Made by a program: the position numbers and the translations under genes
Assembly (NCBI GenBank): GCA_033002965.1
Contig: JAURVB010000805.1
Location: 1 to 64,000 of the forward strand
Direction: 5' to 3'
DNA length: 64,000 nt
Origin: Piper betle
Taxonomy: Eukaryota > Streptophyta > Magnoliopsida > Piperales > Piperaceae
Notes under the pieces: generated by a model
Told to the model about the DNA's origin: nothing
The model's database searches: none
Seen by the model: the letters and a program-made list of their open reading frames with translations, nothing else
Shown here: positions 46,131-57,562 of the stretch, one piece after another
Numbering within the stretch: the first letter of the stretch is position 1
Layout of the letters: the number at the start of each line of letters is the position of its first letter

Positions 46131-49100
46131 ACGACCTGCCCGAACCGGGCCGGGTGTTACTTAAAAATATAGTTAATGTAAATGTAACCTTCCAGAACAT
46201 GAATTTAAATATGGTAAATAGTCTAGCAACATATAATATAAATCATAACAATAAATCATGTTCTCTAAAATTTAAAATAACCATCCCACATTCTCAGACC
46301 GTTTCCCATAGCCACATTTATTACACAAGAGAATAGTAAGGAAGTCCAACTTTATTATCGATTCACCATACCCGGGTTGGTAAAAGAACCACCAACCACA
46401 CTTTTATTCTTTAGTCCCAAAGCTGCTCACCTGTGGAGGCAATTTTGCGTTAGTGATAAAACCACTAAGCCGCATAATTAAATGAAACAAGTCAATATAA
46501 TCCCTATTATCATTTCACTCATTTTTATTATTATTATTACACAAGTAAAGAGTAATTACCCCTCAGATCATTCTGAGATGAGTAACTTGTCTCTCAGGTC
46601 ATTCTAAGATTAGTAAAAGTTGACTCCCAACTCATTCTGAGATTAGAAAATGTCTCCCAACTCATTCTGAGATTAGGTGGTCTCCCAATTCAGTTTGAGT
46701 TTAGTCATGGTCTCCCAGTTCATTCTGAGATTACAAATCGTCTCCCAGCATCGTTCTGAGATTAGGTGGTCTCCCAATTCATTTAGAGATTAGTCATGGT
46801 CTCCCAATTCATTCTGAGATTAGAAAATTGTCTCCCAGCTCATTTTGAGATTAGGTGGTCCCCCAATTCATTTTGAGGTTAGTCATGGTCTACCAGTTCA
46901 TTCTAAGATTAGAAATTGTCTCCCAGCTCATTTTGAGATTAGGTGGTCCCCCAATTCATTTTGAGGTTAGTCATGGTCTCCCAGTTCATTCTGAGATTAG
47001 AAAATTGTCTCCCAGCTCATTCTGAAATTAGGTGGTCCCCCAATTCATTTTGAGGTTAGTCATAGTCTCCCAGTTCATTCTGGGATTAGAAAATTGTCTC
47101 CCAGCTCATTCTAAGATTAGGTGGTCCCCCAATTCATTTTGAGGTTAGCCATGATCTCCTAGTTCATTCTGAGATTAGAAAATTGTCTCCCAGCTCATTC
47201 TGAAGATTAGGTGATCCCCGAATTCATTTTGAGGTTAGTCATGGTCTCCCAGTTCATTCTGAGATTAGAAAATTGTCTCCGAGCTCATTCTGAGATTAGG
47301 TTGTCCCCCAATTCATTTTGAGGTTCGTTATGGTCTCCCAGTTCATCTGAGATTGAAAATTGTACCAGCTCATTTGAGATTAGGTGGTCCCCCAATTCAT
47401 TTTAAGGTTAGTCATGGTCTCCTAGTTCATTCTAAAATTAGGAAATTGTCTCCTAGCTCATTCTAAGATTAGGTGCCAGCTCCAAATTGGGTCCAATTCA
47501 TTAATTATCATTCTCTAGTTATCGGAATTAAATTATTCAGTCATTTAAAGGTCGTCCCAATTCATTCTGAGATTACATGATATCAATCTGCTCAGATCGC
47601 CAATGTCTCATATTCAGAGATTAGGTGGTCCCCCAATTCTTTGACCCTGATTGTATTACAGCGCATGGTGGTCGAATCTGGGCTCAGGCCGACCAGGCTG
47701 CCAATAAGGGAAAGCACAGCATTTCAAATGATTATACGGACACACATAGTAATTTTAAAGGTGCGGCCCCGTGTCAAACTGAGTCAATTCCTTCACTCTG
47801 ATTGCGTTACAGTGCATGATGGTCGAATCTAGGGTCAGGTTGACCAGCGACTGCCAGTAAGGGAAAGTACAACATTTCAAATTATTATACGGACCTGGAT
47901 ATTTTGAACTCGCAGCTACGACCAATGATCCTAATCTGAACGAGCATATAAAATTACACATAAGTAAAATTTTATTCGAGTAGGAATGCATGCAACTAAA
48001 TATCTAATATATATATATATATATATAATATATATATCATTTTCAGAAATATTAAATATTAAATTATGAACAAATATAGTGAGATAATTAATTATTCCTC
48101 TAACATAATCATGTAATTCCTACTTCACATTTTAAATTAATTATCTAAATCATCATTAATACCTTACAATTGATAAAATAATTATTACTAATAAACAAGT
48201 ATTTAATTTTCTTTTGTGGTGATAATTATTTAACCCTCATCTTGATGATTTAGTTGACAGTTATAATATTTAATTGCTACTATTATTTACAGCAATTTAA
48301 TTAATTAAGTTATTCAATTAAATTATATAAAATAATTTGTATTATTCAAAAATATTATTAATAAAATTATTTTAAATTATTAGACTACAATAAAGTTTCA
48401 AACTTTATTTATTTTCATTATTCTCTTTAGCTTTGACGTGAGTGATTGCTACCCGACTATAATTTAATATCCTATTTTCTACATGACTGACTCGTTATTA
48501 AAATAATCAATTTATTTACATAATATTAAATTTAATATTTTAAAGGTAAAATCTTTATTTTATTAATTACTTATAGCCCTCCGATTTAATTTAATCGTTT
48601 GAATTACGTCGATTAATTATCGACCGTTTATCATTATCGTATTTTTATTACTCATGGTGATTTCATAAAATAATTAGTTAATTTAGTAACTTTACCCATA
48701 ACCCATTAAAATAATTATTTTTGAAGATTTATTTCGAGTTAATATTATTTTCTAACACGAGTCGGTATCGAGCCCAATGTTATTTAAGAGTTGGTATTAT
48801 TATTTAACTAGAGCTGTGTCGAGTCAAGCATTATTTACAAGTTTGACTCTAGGTGCTCTCCGGCCGCCGCCGCCACCAACCACCTCCGGCCATCGTCAAT
48901 CGTCGCCGACCAGCCCTGCCATGCTGTTGCGGTGTCGCCACGACCAACTCCAACCATCTTCCCAGCCGCGGTGGCACCCGCATCGCCTGCCTAGCAGCGA
49001 GCTTGCGTCGGCGATTCCACCACCGGCTAGCATCACTGCCACAATTGGGTGGTCGCCTCATCACCCTTGACCACCTATTGACTTTCCCGGGCCAGATTGG

Positions 49101-49744
49101 AACCCGTCGCCACCCAGGACGACCGGATTACTTCCCCCACCTCCTTCACCTCTGTTTTTGCCGCCGTCCCCTACTTTTGGCCATTTACCACCCCAGGCAA
49201 ACTTCCACACATGTGATCATCTTCCGACATCGTCAACTCTACACTGATCGACGAAGAGAGTAGGATCATCTTCCGACGTCATAATGACCGTCGCCACCGA
49301 TTCCCGGCAAAACCTCGCATGTACTTACCCATCTCGCCAAAACAGGGGAGTCGTTGGCCAAGTTAAACTTTAATTTATGTTTAGTTTCTTTCTTGTTGAT
49401 TTTAAGCTTTAATCCTCACAATTATAAAGCTTATTATCAAATTAAAATATGTATGCAAGAAAATTAAGAAGAGGGAGATAGGAAGAATACCTAAACAAGG
49501 AAGAAGACACGCCGACAACGAAGAGGAGAAAAAAATGCAAATGAAGGCTAGAGTGGAGGACGTCCTTCATAAAATAAAATGAAATGACAGCTAGGGTATG
49601 TGAAAACACCCGTATTTCATTTAACCTGATAACCGGGTAAATAATAAGATATAATAATTAACCGGGTTGAATTAACTCGGTATTGGATATAACACGTTCG
49701 GTCCTTCCAAAACCGTTTTCGCATTTTTTTTCATGATCTGTACA
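46131..49744 (-). mobile_element. Family A solo LTR, copy A13 (antisense, U3-type III)
   Basis: From ACGACCTGCCCGAACCGGGC (the TGTA of the start is lost) to ATGATCTGTACA at 49744, 3.61 kb. It has the conserved block (46420-46480), the longest minisatellite array (46555-47640), two GGTGCGGCCCC-type blocks, a TA run (48007-48036) and a GC-rich U3 module (48845-49330) shared only with copy A15. It interrupts the E 5' LTR, with about 37 bp of E lost. Confidence 0.85.
46555..47640. repeat. A-LTR minisatellite, longest array
   Basis: About 30 monomers with an unusually regular three-monomer cycle. One monomer class has changed to TCCCCCAATTCATTTTGAGG across most repeats, showing array-wide homogenisation. 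The array is partly disrupted after 47475. Confidence 0.9.
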
Positions 49745-49817
49745 TCTCCAAGATCTCATCCATGTCTACCAGAAATTCCTGGATCAAACAAACTCCTTAG
49801 ATGCACGTCAGCTGTAT
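49745..49817 (-). mobile_element. E 5' LTR, piece 2
   Basis: It matches 26578-26650 (CCAAGATCTCATCCATGTCT, GATGCACGTC). Its last five bases TGTAT (49813-49817) are the left target-site duplication of G1, paired with TGCAT at 60482-60486. Confidence 0.85.
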
Positions 49818-52095
49818 TGTAACGACCCGCCCGAACCGGACCAGATGTTACCTAAAATATAATTAATGTAACAATAACATTCTAGAACATGATTCATAAT
49901 ACAACAAATAAGTCTAGAACAATATATAAAATAACCGTCTCACAGTCTCGGACTGTTTCCCGTAGCCACATTTATAACACAAGAAAAATAAAATGAAGTC
50001 TAATTTATTATTAATTCACCATACCTAGGTTGGTAAAAGAAGCACCTACCACACTTCTATTCTTCAGTCCAAAGCTGCTCACCTATGAAGGCAATTCCGC
50101 GTTAGTGATAAAATCACTAAGCCGCATAATTAAATGAAACAAGTCAATATAATCCCTATTATCATTTCAAGAGACTTTTAGTTTCTATGAGCCTATGTCA
50201 AGCTCGTTATATGTTGGGAGGGGTGGCCTCCCCATCCAGCTACCATCCTATGCATGCTCACACATGGTACATGGCCCACGGCCTATAGTTATTGATATTT
50301 GTCATTGACTCACCCTCTCGGTATCACAAGTGCATAATGAGCCTACTTGCATCACTGTGCTCTGTCACCCCTTTCGGCCTAGGGGCCGGTATTCAATCTT
50401 TCACGGGGTGCTACCCTGCCGAATTGAGTCAACCCCAGTTGTGTTCCAACACATGGCGGTCAGATGCTCAAGTGGACCAAGACTCCCACTATAGTAATTT
50501 TAAAAGTACGGCCCCGTGTCGTACTGAGTCAATTCCTTGACCCCGATTGCGTTCTAGCGCATGGTGGTCGAATCTGGGCTCAGGCCGACTAGGGCTGCCA
50601 ACAAGGGAAAATACAACATTTCAAATAACTATACGGACCTGGATAGTTTGTAAGTGAACTAGCAACCGCGACCAACGATCCTAATCTGAACGAGAACATA
50701 AAATTATACATAAGTATAATTTTAGTCGAGTAGAAATGCATGCAACTTAATGACTATAATATATATATCACTATTAAAATTCAACAATATTAAATATTAA
50801 ATTATCCATGTGATATAATCATTTAAATCCCACTTTACATTTTAAATTCATTATCTAAATCATAATTTACACTTCACCAATGATAAAGTTATTATTAATT
50901 TATAAACAAGTATTATTTTTAACTCAAGTCGGTATCAAGTCAACCTATATTTACAAAACTGCCATCTTCTTCTTCTTCAACGTCCTTCTCTTCTCCTACC
51001 TTCTTCTTTGCACCAAAAACCAGATCTGATGTCTTTTTCTTCAACCCTATCCAACCTTCCCCAGCAACCCAATTGAACAACCATATAAACATCCCAACAA
51101 GGCATCAACAATGAATTAAAACAGCTAATGATGAAACCCAAAGCCCATGTTTTACAGCAGCTATACAAGGCGACCGTCCTGCACAAAACCAGGCCTGTTC
51201 TTCTTCTCCCAGCCTCAAGACGACCACTTTCTTGCACCTTGCTACCGATTCAGAGGTTCAGCAACCTCAGGCCGTCATCAACCAAGAAGAATTGGTCACC
51301 TTTGGACGTTGTAGGGAGTAGAGTGGTTCTCCCCACATCTGCACGTCACCGCCATGAATTCCGGCAAGAAGGTTGCACGTAATGGCTTGTTCTGGTGGCA
51401 GGAATGGCTGTAATAGGCCGTTGATGTTGTCAACGAAGAACAACCAGCGTCTACCCTCTGAAGCTTCCATTACAGCATCAATTACAGAGAATTGCCATCA
51501 CCTTCATCCACGTTACAATTCCGCCCAGTAACAGCTGTAATTCCGCCACCCATCAAAACCCTGGGACACGGCGAGCCATTCCTTCGCCCCAGCAACCAAA
51601 GAGGTCGTCCGGGCATGAGGGAATGCCTTGCAACTTGTTTAGAGTCACCCATCCTTGCCCAAATCCTTGCACTCGTCGGCCATGGCGAATTTCCATTTCC
51701 AGTTTAGTTTTAGTTGTTTATTGTTGATTTCAGACTTTATTTCTCATGTTTATCAAGTTTATTATCAATTAAAAAGAATATGCATGTAAGAAAATTAAGA
51801 AGAGGGAGATCGAAAGGATACCCAAGCAAGGAAGAATCACCCGCAAGGAAGAGGAGAACTAGGCGGCTATGGTGAGCAAGACGCCCCCTTACACCAAAAA
51901 TGACGTCCTCTTTCAAAATTATAAAAATAAAAATGACAGCTAGGGTATGTGAAAATACCCCTGCACCAGCATTTCGTTTAACCGGGTAAATAATAAATTG
52001 GGTAAATAATTAACCGGGGAGAGAATATAATACGTTCGGTCCTTCCTGGACTACGTCGAATATATTGTTCTTTTTTATTTTTCACATTTCTTGCA
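49818..52095 (-). mobile_element. G1 3' LTR (with an internal deletion)
   Basis: TGTAACGACCCGCC…TTTCTTGCA, 2.28 kb, unique-cassette type (50170-50560), U3-type I. Compared with the 5' LTR it lacks about 600 bp of the AT-rich middle: position 50910 ('acaagtatt') joins directly to sequence equivalent to 59270 ('ttagtattatttttaactc'). Confidence 0.88.
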
Positions 52096-52109
52096 ATCTC
52101 CCCAACTTA
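52096..52109 (-). promoter_or_regulatory. Polypurine tract of G1
   Basis: The minus strand reads AAGTTGGGGAGAT next to the LTR, identical to 4457-4470. Confidence 0.78.
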
Positions 52110-52139
52110 GAAATATTTTGTTCCCGAAATATTATAACG

Positions 52140-52405
52140 GCAACAGGACAATCATTTAGCTCCTCCAAGATATTCCACCTTAGTGCATCATCCTTCGGTA
52201 CACACAACCTTCCTTTACACCTGATCTCACTATTGGAATCAGCTAAAATGTCAGGAGTCTTGTCCAACAATTCATTTAGCTCCTCACCATCCATTTGTGC
52301 TAGCTTAACCTGATCAACCAAATCGTTGGAAAAACCAAATTTGCCAGTAATCCAGTTAGTTGCTCCATAGGGTTGATAGCCACCACTTCGGCTGACATGA
52401 CCCAA
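52140..52405 (-). pseudogene. Integrase N-terminal remnant, G1
   Basis: The minus strand shows [49 protein letters not shown], the segment before the zinc-binding region. It matches S1 13540-13710 and 5820-6040. Directly after LEEL the frame enters the pre-polypurine-tract sequence (NDCPVAVIIF). The zinc-binding region, the whole DDE core and the chromodomain-like tail are deleted. Confidence 0.85.
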
Positions 52406-52756
52406 AGTCTAGCTAGCTGCTGACTTTTGTCCACTTTGCCCTTCTGACTCAGCGTGTCTGCTACCACATTCGTTTTCCCTATATGGTACAAGATTTGAAA
52501 GTCGTAGTCCTTCAAATACTCTATCCACCTCCTCTGTCGAAAGTTAAGGTCATTCTGGGTAAAGATATACTTCAAACTTTGGTGGTCAGTGAAGACTTCA
52601 AATTGGGCTCCATAAAGTTGAGTCTCCAAATCTTTAGGGTTAAAACCCCTGCTGCTAGTTCCAAATCATGGGTTGCAAAATTTTGCTCATGATTCTTCAA
52701 TTGACGAGAGGCATAGGCCACCACTTTACCTCCCTGCATAAGGAAACATCCTAAAC
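52406..52756 (-). pseudogene. RNase H remnant, G1
   Basis: The minus strand shows [20 protein letters not shown] (conserved Asp present), [20 protein letters not shown], the [11 protein letters not shown] motif and, upstream in another frame, [20 protein letters not shown] frameshift separates the two parts near 52625. The domain is split at 52756 by a nested sense A LTR and resumes at 55666. It would degrade the RNA strand during cDNA synthesis. Confidence 0.85.
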
Positions 52757-55665
52757 TGTAATGACCGTAAAAAAAAAAGGATGCAAACGCGGTTCGGGAA
52801 GGACCGAACGTGTTATATTCAGTACCTGGTTAATTTTTATTTTTAATTTAACGGGTTACCAGGTTAAGTGAAATACTGGTGTTTTCACATACCCTAGCAG
52901 TCATTTTATTTTATTTTAAGAAGGACGTCCTCCACCCTAGCCTTCATTTGCATTTTCTTCTCCTCTTCCTTACTGACGTGTCTTCTTCCTTGCTTAGGTA
53001 TTCTTTCTATCTCCCTCTTCTTAATTTTCATGCATGCATATCTTAATTTGATAATAAGCTTTATAATCATGAGGATTAAAGTTCGAAATCAACAAGAAAG
53101 AAACTAAACACTACTGTTGGCCGACGAGTCCCCTGTTTCGGCGAGATGGGCAAGCACAAGCAAAGTTTTGCCAAGAATTGGTTGCGACGGTCGTTCCGAC
53201 ATCGGAAGATGATCCTACTCTCTTCATCGATCAGTGTAGGGTCTATCTCACGTGTGTGGATACTGGCTTGGGGTGGTAAATGGCCAAAAATAGAGGACGG
53301 CGGCAAAACAGAGGCAGCGGCGATGGGTGAAGAAATCCGGCCGTTCTGGGTGGCGATTGGTTCCAATCTGGCCGGGGAAGGTCAATAGGGGGTCAAGGGT
53401 GTTGAGGCGACCACCCAATTGAGGCAGCACGCTCGCTGGTGATGGAATCAGCGACGTGAACACGCCGCTAGGCAGGCGATGTAGGCGTCACTGCGGCTAG
53501 AAGGCAGCCGGAGTTGGCCGGGGTGACACCGCAACAGCATGGCAGGGCTGGGCAGCGACGATTGACGGCAGCTGAAGACGATTGCCGGCGGCGGCTGGAG
53601 GGTGGCCACTATTAGGAACAGGGGTTGGCGCCGGAAAGAAGAAGAAGAAAATTACCTTGGGTGGCAAACTTGTAAATAATGCTTGACTCGCCACAGCTCA
53701 AGTTAAATAATAATACCAACTCATAGATAACACCTGACTCGATACCGACTCGAGTTAAAAACAATACGAACACGTAATAAATCTTTAAAAATAATTATTT
53801 TAATGGGTTATGGGTTAAAGTTACTAAACTAATTAATTATTGTACGAAATCACCACGAGTAATGAAAAAAATACGATAATGATAAAAGGTGGATAATTAA
53901 TCAGCACAACAAGCGATTAAATTAAATTGGACAGTTATAAGTAATTTAAAAAATAAAGATTTTACCTTTACCATGTTAAATTTAATATTATGTAAATAAA
54001 GTGATTAGTTTAATAACGAGTTAGTAATGTAGAAATTGGGTTAGTAAACTATAGTCGGGTAGTAATCACTAGCGTCAAACCTAAATAGAATAATGATAGT
54101 AAATAAAGTTCGAAATTTTATTGAGTCGAATAATTTAAAATAACTGTATTAATAATATTTTTGAATAATACAAATTATTTTCAATAATTTATTTGAACAA
54201 CTTAACTAATTAAATTGCTATAAATAATAGTAGAGATTAAAAATTATAACCGTAAACTAAATCATCAAGATCGGGGTTATGTAATTATCATCGCAAAGGA
54301 AAATTAAATACTTGTTTATTAGTAATAATTATTTTATCAATTGTTATGTATTAATTATGATTTAGATAATTAATTTAAAATGTAAAGTAGGACTTAAATG
54401 ATTATATCACATGAATGATTAATTATCTCACTAGATTTGTTGAGAATATAAAATTTAATATTTTTGAATTGTTACATGTTATGTTGTCAAAAATTTTAAT
54501 ATATATATATATATATTAGACATATACCTTCATGCATTCCTACTAGAATAAAATTATTGCTCGCAGCTGCGAGTTCGAAATATCTAGGTCCGTATAATCA
54601 TTTGAAATGCTGTAGTTTCCCTTCTTTGCAGCCTTGGTCAGCCTGAGCTAAATTCGACCACTATGCGTTGTAATGCAATCGGGGTCAAGGAATTGACTCA
54701 ATCCAACATGGGGCTCACCTTTAAAATTAGTGTGTGGGTCCGCAAAATTATTTGAAATGTTGTATTGTCCATACAATTATTTGAAATGTTGTATTTTTCC
54801 AAACTGGTATAATTATTTGAAATGTTGTATTTTCCCAAACTGGTAGCCTTTTTAGCACTAATCTCAGAATGAGCTGGGAGACGATTTTTAACCTCAGAAT
54901 GAGCTAGGAGACAAATTTTTAATCTCAGAATTAATTGGGAGACAATGACTAATCTCAAAATGACCTGGGAGACCACCTAATCTCATAATGAGCTGGGAGA
55001 CAAATTGCTAATCTCAGATTGAACTGGGAGATAATGACTAATCTCAAAATGACCTACGAGACCACCTAATCTCAGAATGAGCTAGGAGACAATTTCTAAT
55101 CTCAGAATGAACTCTGAGATAATGACTAATCTCAGAATGACCTCGGAGACTGCCTAATATCACAATGAGCTAGAAGAAAATTTTCTAATTTCATAATGAA
55201 CTGGGAGACAATGACTAATCTCAGAATGACCTAAGAGATCACTACTAAAGGACTTGTGAAACAATAATAAAAAATGGGTAAAATGATAATAGGGATTATA
55301 TTGACTTGTTTCATTTAATTATGCTGCATAGAGGTTTTATTACTAACGCGGAATTGCCTCCGCAGGTGAGCAATTGTGGACTGGTGAATAGAACTGTGGT
55401 TGGTGGTTTTTACCAAGCTAGGTATGGTGAATCAATAATAAAAAAATTGGACTTCCTTATTATTCTCTTGTGTTATAAATGTGGCTATGGGAAACGGTCC
55501 GAGACTGTGGGACGGTTATTTTATATATTATCATATGCTATCAGAACATGATTTAATTTTATGATTTATAATTTCTAGACTTAATTGTTGTATTTCAATT
55601 CATGTTCTGGAATATTAACATTACATCAATTATATTTTTAGGTAACACCCGGTTCGGTTCGGACG
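52757..55665 (+). mobile_element. Family A solo LTR, copy A15 (sense, U3-type III), nested in G1
   Basis: It starts TGTAATGACCG with a poly-A run, then CGGTTCGGGAAGGACCGAAC (palindromic). The GC-rich module (53110-53640) is shared with A13, followed by the AT-rich middle, the minisatellite (54855-55240), an intact conserved block (55341-55370) and CACCCGGTTCGGTTCGGACG at the truncated end, 55665. The terminal GGGTCGTTACA and about 12 bp of the target are missing. It lies at the codons for the RNase H SDAS region. Confidence 0.87.
54855..55240. repeat. A-LTR minisatellite (sense orientation)
   Basis: Reverse-complement monomers with cycling linkers. Some units here read GACCTGGGAGACC or GACCTACGAGACC, a variant rare in the other arrays. 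Confidence 0.9.
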
Positions 55666-56780
55666 CATCACTGAAGACTACGAATCCTTCATTACCATTT
55701 GATAGTGTCAAGACTGGAGCAGTTGTTAGACTCTTCTTTAGAGACTAGAAACCCTCCTCACACTTACTACTCCATTCGAACTTGACTCCCTTCCTTGTGA
55801 GTTTGGTCATCGGTGATGCTACAAAGGAGAAGTCTTTAATGAATTTCGTGTTGTAACCCACTAAGCCAAGGAAGCTTCTGATGTCAGTGACCGACTTGGG
55901 TTGTAGCCAATCAATGACTGCTTTCACTTTTGATGGATCCACTGCAACTCCGGCCGTTGAGATAGTATGACCAAGGAAGTTTACCTCCTTCAACCAAAAG
56001 TCACATTTTGAGAACTTGGCGAACAATTGATTTTCTCTCAAAACATGAAGAGTATTGGACAGGTGCTTCACATGCTCTTCTTCATTATTTGAATAGACCA
56101 GAATGTCGTCCACAAACACGATAATAAACTTGTCCAAGTATGCATGAAATACTAAGTTCATGAGTGGCATAAAGGCTGCTGGTGCATTTGTTAGCCCAAT
56201 AGGCATGACCAAAAACTCATAATGTCCATACCGAGTTCGGAAAGCCGTTTTTTATATAGTCTGACTCCTTTACTCGCAACTGGTGATAACCAGACCGCAA
56301 GTCTATCTTAGAAAATACTCCAGCTATTTTTAGCTGATCAAACAAGTCATCAATCCTCGGTAAGGGGTACCGATTCTTGACTGTCACTTGATTGAGTTTG
56401 CGATAGTCAATACACAGCCAAAGTGATCCATCTTTCTTCTTCACAAAAAGAACAGGGGCTCCCCAGGGTGAAGTACTTGGTCGGATGAAACCTACCTGCA
56501 ACAACTCTTCTAGTTGACTCTTTAACTCCTTGAGTTCTGTTGGAGCCATGCGGTATGGTGCTTTAGAAATTGGTGTTATTCCAGGTGCTAGGTCAATGGC
56601 GAACTCCACTGCCTGCTTAGGAGGTAACCCTAGAAGTTCGTCTGGGAATACATCGGGAAACTCTGCTACCACAGGAATCATGGACAACTCTTTGGGTTTT
56701 GACTCAAACTCAACTAAGTTAGCCAAAAAGGCTTTACAACCCTCACCAAATAATGGGCAATCGAGTTGTTTGGTCAGGAT
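55666..56780 (-). pseudogene. Reverse transcriptase, G1
   Basis: The minus strand carries most of an RT in two frames. 56780-56217 has [71 protein letters not shown] and [19 protein letters not shown]. After a frameshift, 56212-55745 has [24 protein letters not shown] (catalytic box intact), [20 protein letters not shown] and [16 protein letters not shown]. It is the best-preserved RT here. It lacks a protease upstream and is interrupted downstream by the nested LTR, so it is not functional as it stands. Confidence 0.92.
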
Positions 56781-57372
56781 AGCTGCCACAAATTCTGCCC
56801 ACGTGATGGAAGAAATCTCACATCGATGGAATGTGGTTTTTTCCATGGATTTCCACCAGTAAGATGCTTCTTCCTGAAGCATGCATGTTGCCAACCTTAC
56901 TTGATGGCGGTGGGGCACAGATAGAGCCCTAAACGCTTTTTCGGTAATGTCTATCCAGCTCTCCGCCTTCATTGGATCGATCCCTCCAATAAATACTTCA
57001 GCTCCATTCTTCCTGAACTTTTCCACAATGTAACGGTCACGATCATCAACAGCTGGCGGCATCACTTGTCGGACTACCGGTGGCACTGGGTTTAGACGCT
57101 CCCCTCGCTCGCCCAGGTCTGCTAACCCTGCCCGCCCTTGGGCACTTCCCTGACCACCATCCGGGGTGATTCTGGGACCCGCTGCTGAGTTTGAGGCTCC
57201 ATTCCCTGCTACCACTCCTGGTAACCACTGAACAATATTCTGAACCACAGAATTTGTATTTTATGAAGCCTGCATCAGTCCCTGTATGGCCGTCAGGATT
57301 TGGGCCAATACATTCTCTGTGTTCGAATTTGACTGGAGTAGATCGGTTTGTCTGTCTACGAGTGCCTGCCAT
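56781..57372 (-). pseudogene. gag of G1, fused in frame towards RT
   Basis: The ATG at 57372 (MAGTRRQTNRSTP) matches S1 and S2. A one-base insertion near 57335 shifts the frame, and a stop follows near 57262. The frame from 57248 then runs 343 codons into RT. It holds a low-complexity Gly/Pro/Arg-rich linker, [60 protein letters not shown] and [20 protein letters not shown], the gag capsid domain. Near 56780 TWAEFVAA passes straight into [20 protein letters not shown] and the RT leader. The junction is the same as in S2; the zinc knuckle and protease are missing. Confidence 0.9.
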
Positions 57373-57547
57373 CTGAAACATCGAAAATTTTTTCCCATCA
57401 TGCTTCATTAATATGTTCTCTTTTAGTTATGACTTAGGTTTATTAGCGAATGAATTTGTTAATTCAAAACACAACACAGTGGGAAAAGATAATTATTGGA
57501 CTTTTCAACAAGGTACTTGAGTCATAAAGTGAGCTAGTGGGAAACCA

Positions 57548-57560
57548 TGCTCTGATACCA
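57548..57560 (-). promoter_or_regulatory. Primer-binding site of G1
   Basis: The minus strand reads TGGTATCAGAGCA, 2 bp from the LTR, identical to S1. Confidence 0.9.
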
Positions 57561-57562
57561 CC

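Noticed and set aside
48853..49263. 136-codon Arg/Pro-rich frame as a host gene
   Set aside because: It lies wholly inside an LTR. The homologous block at 53110-53640 does not keep the frame, and no domain is recognisable.
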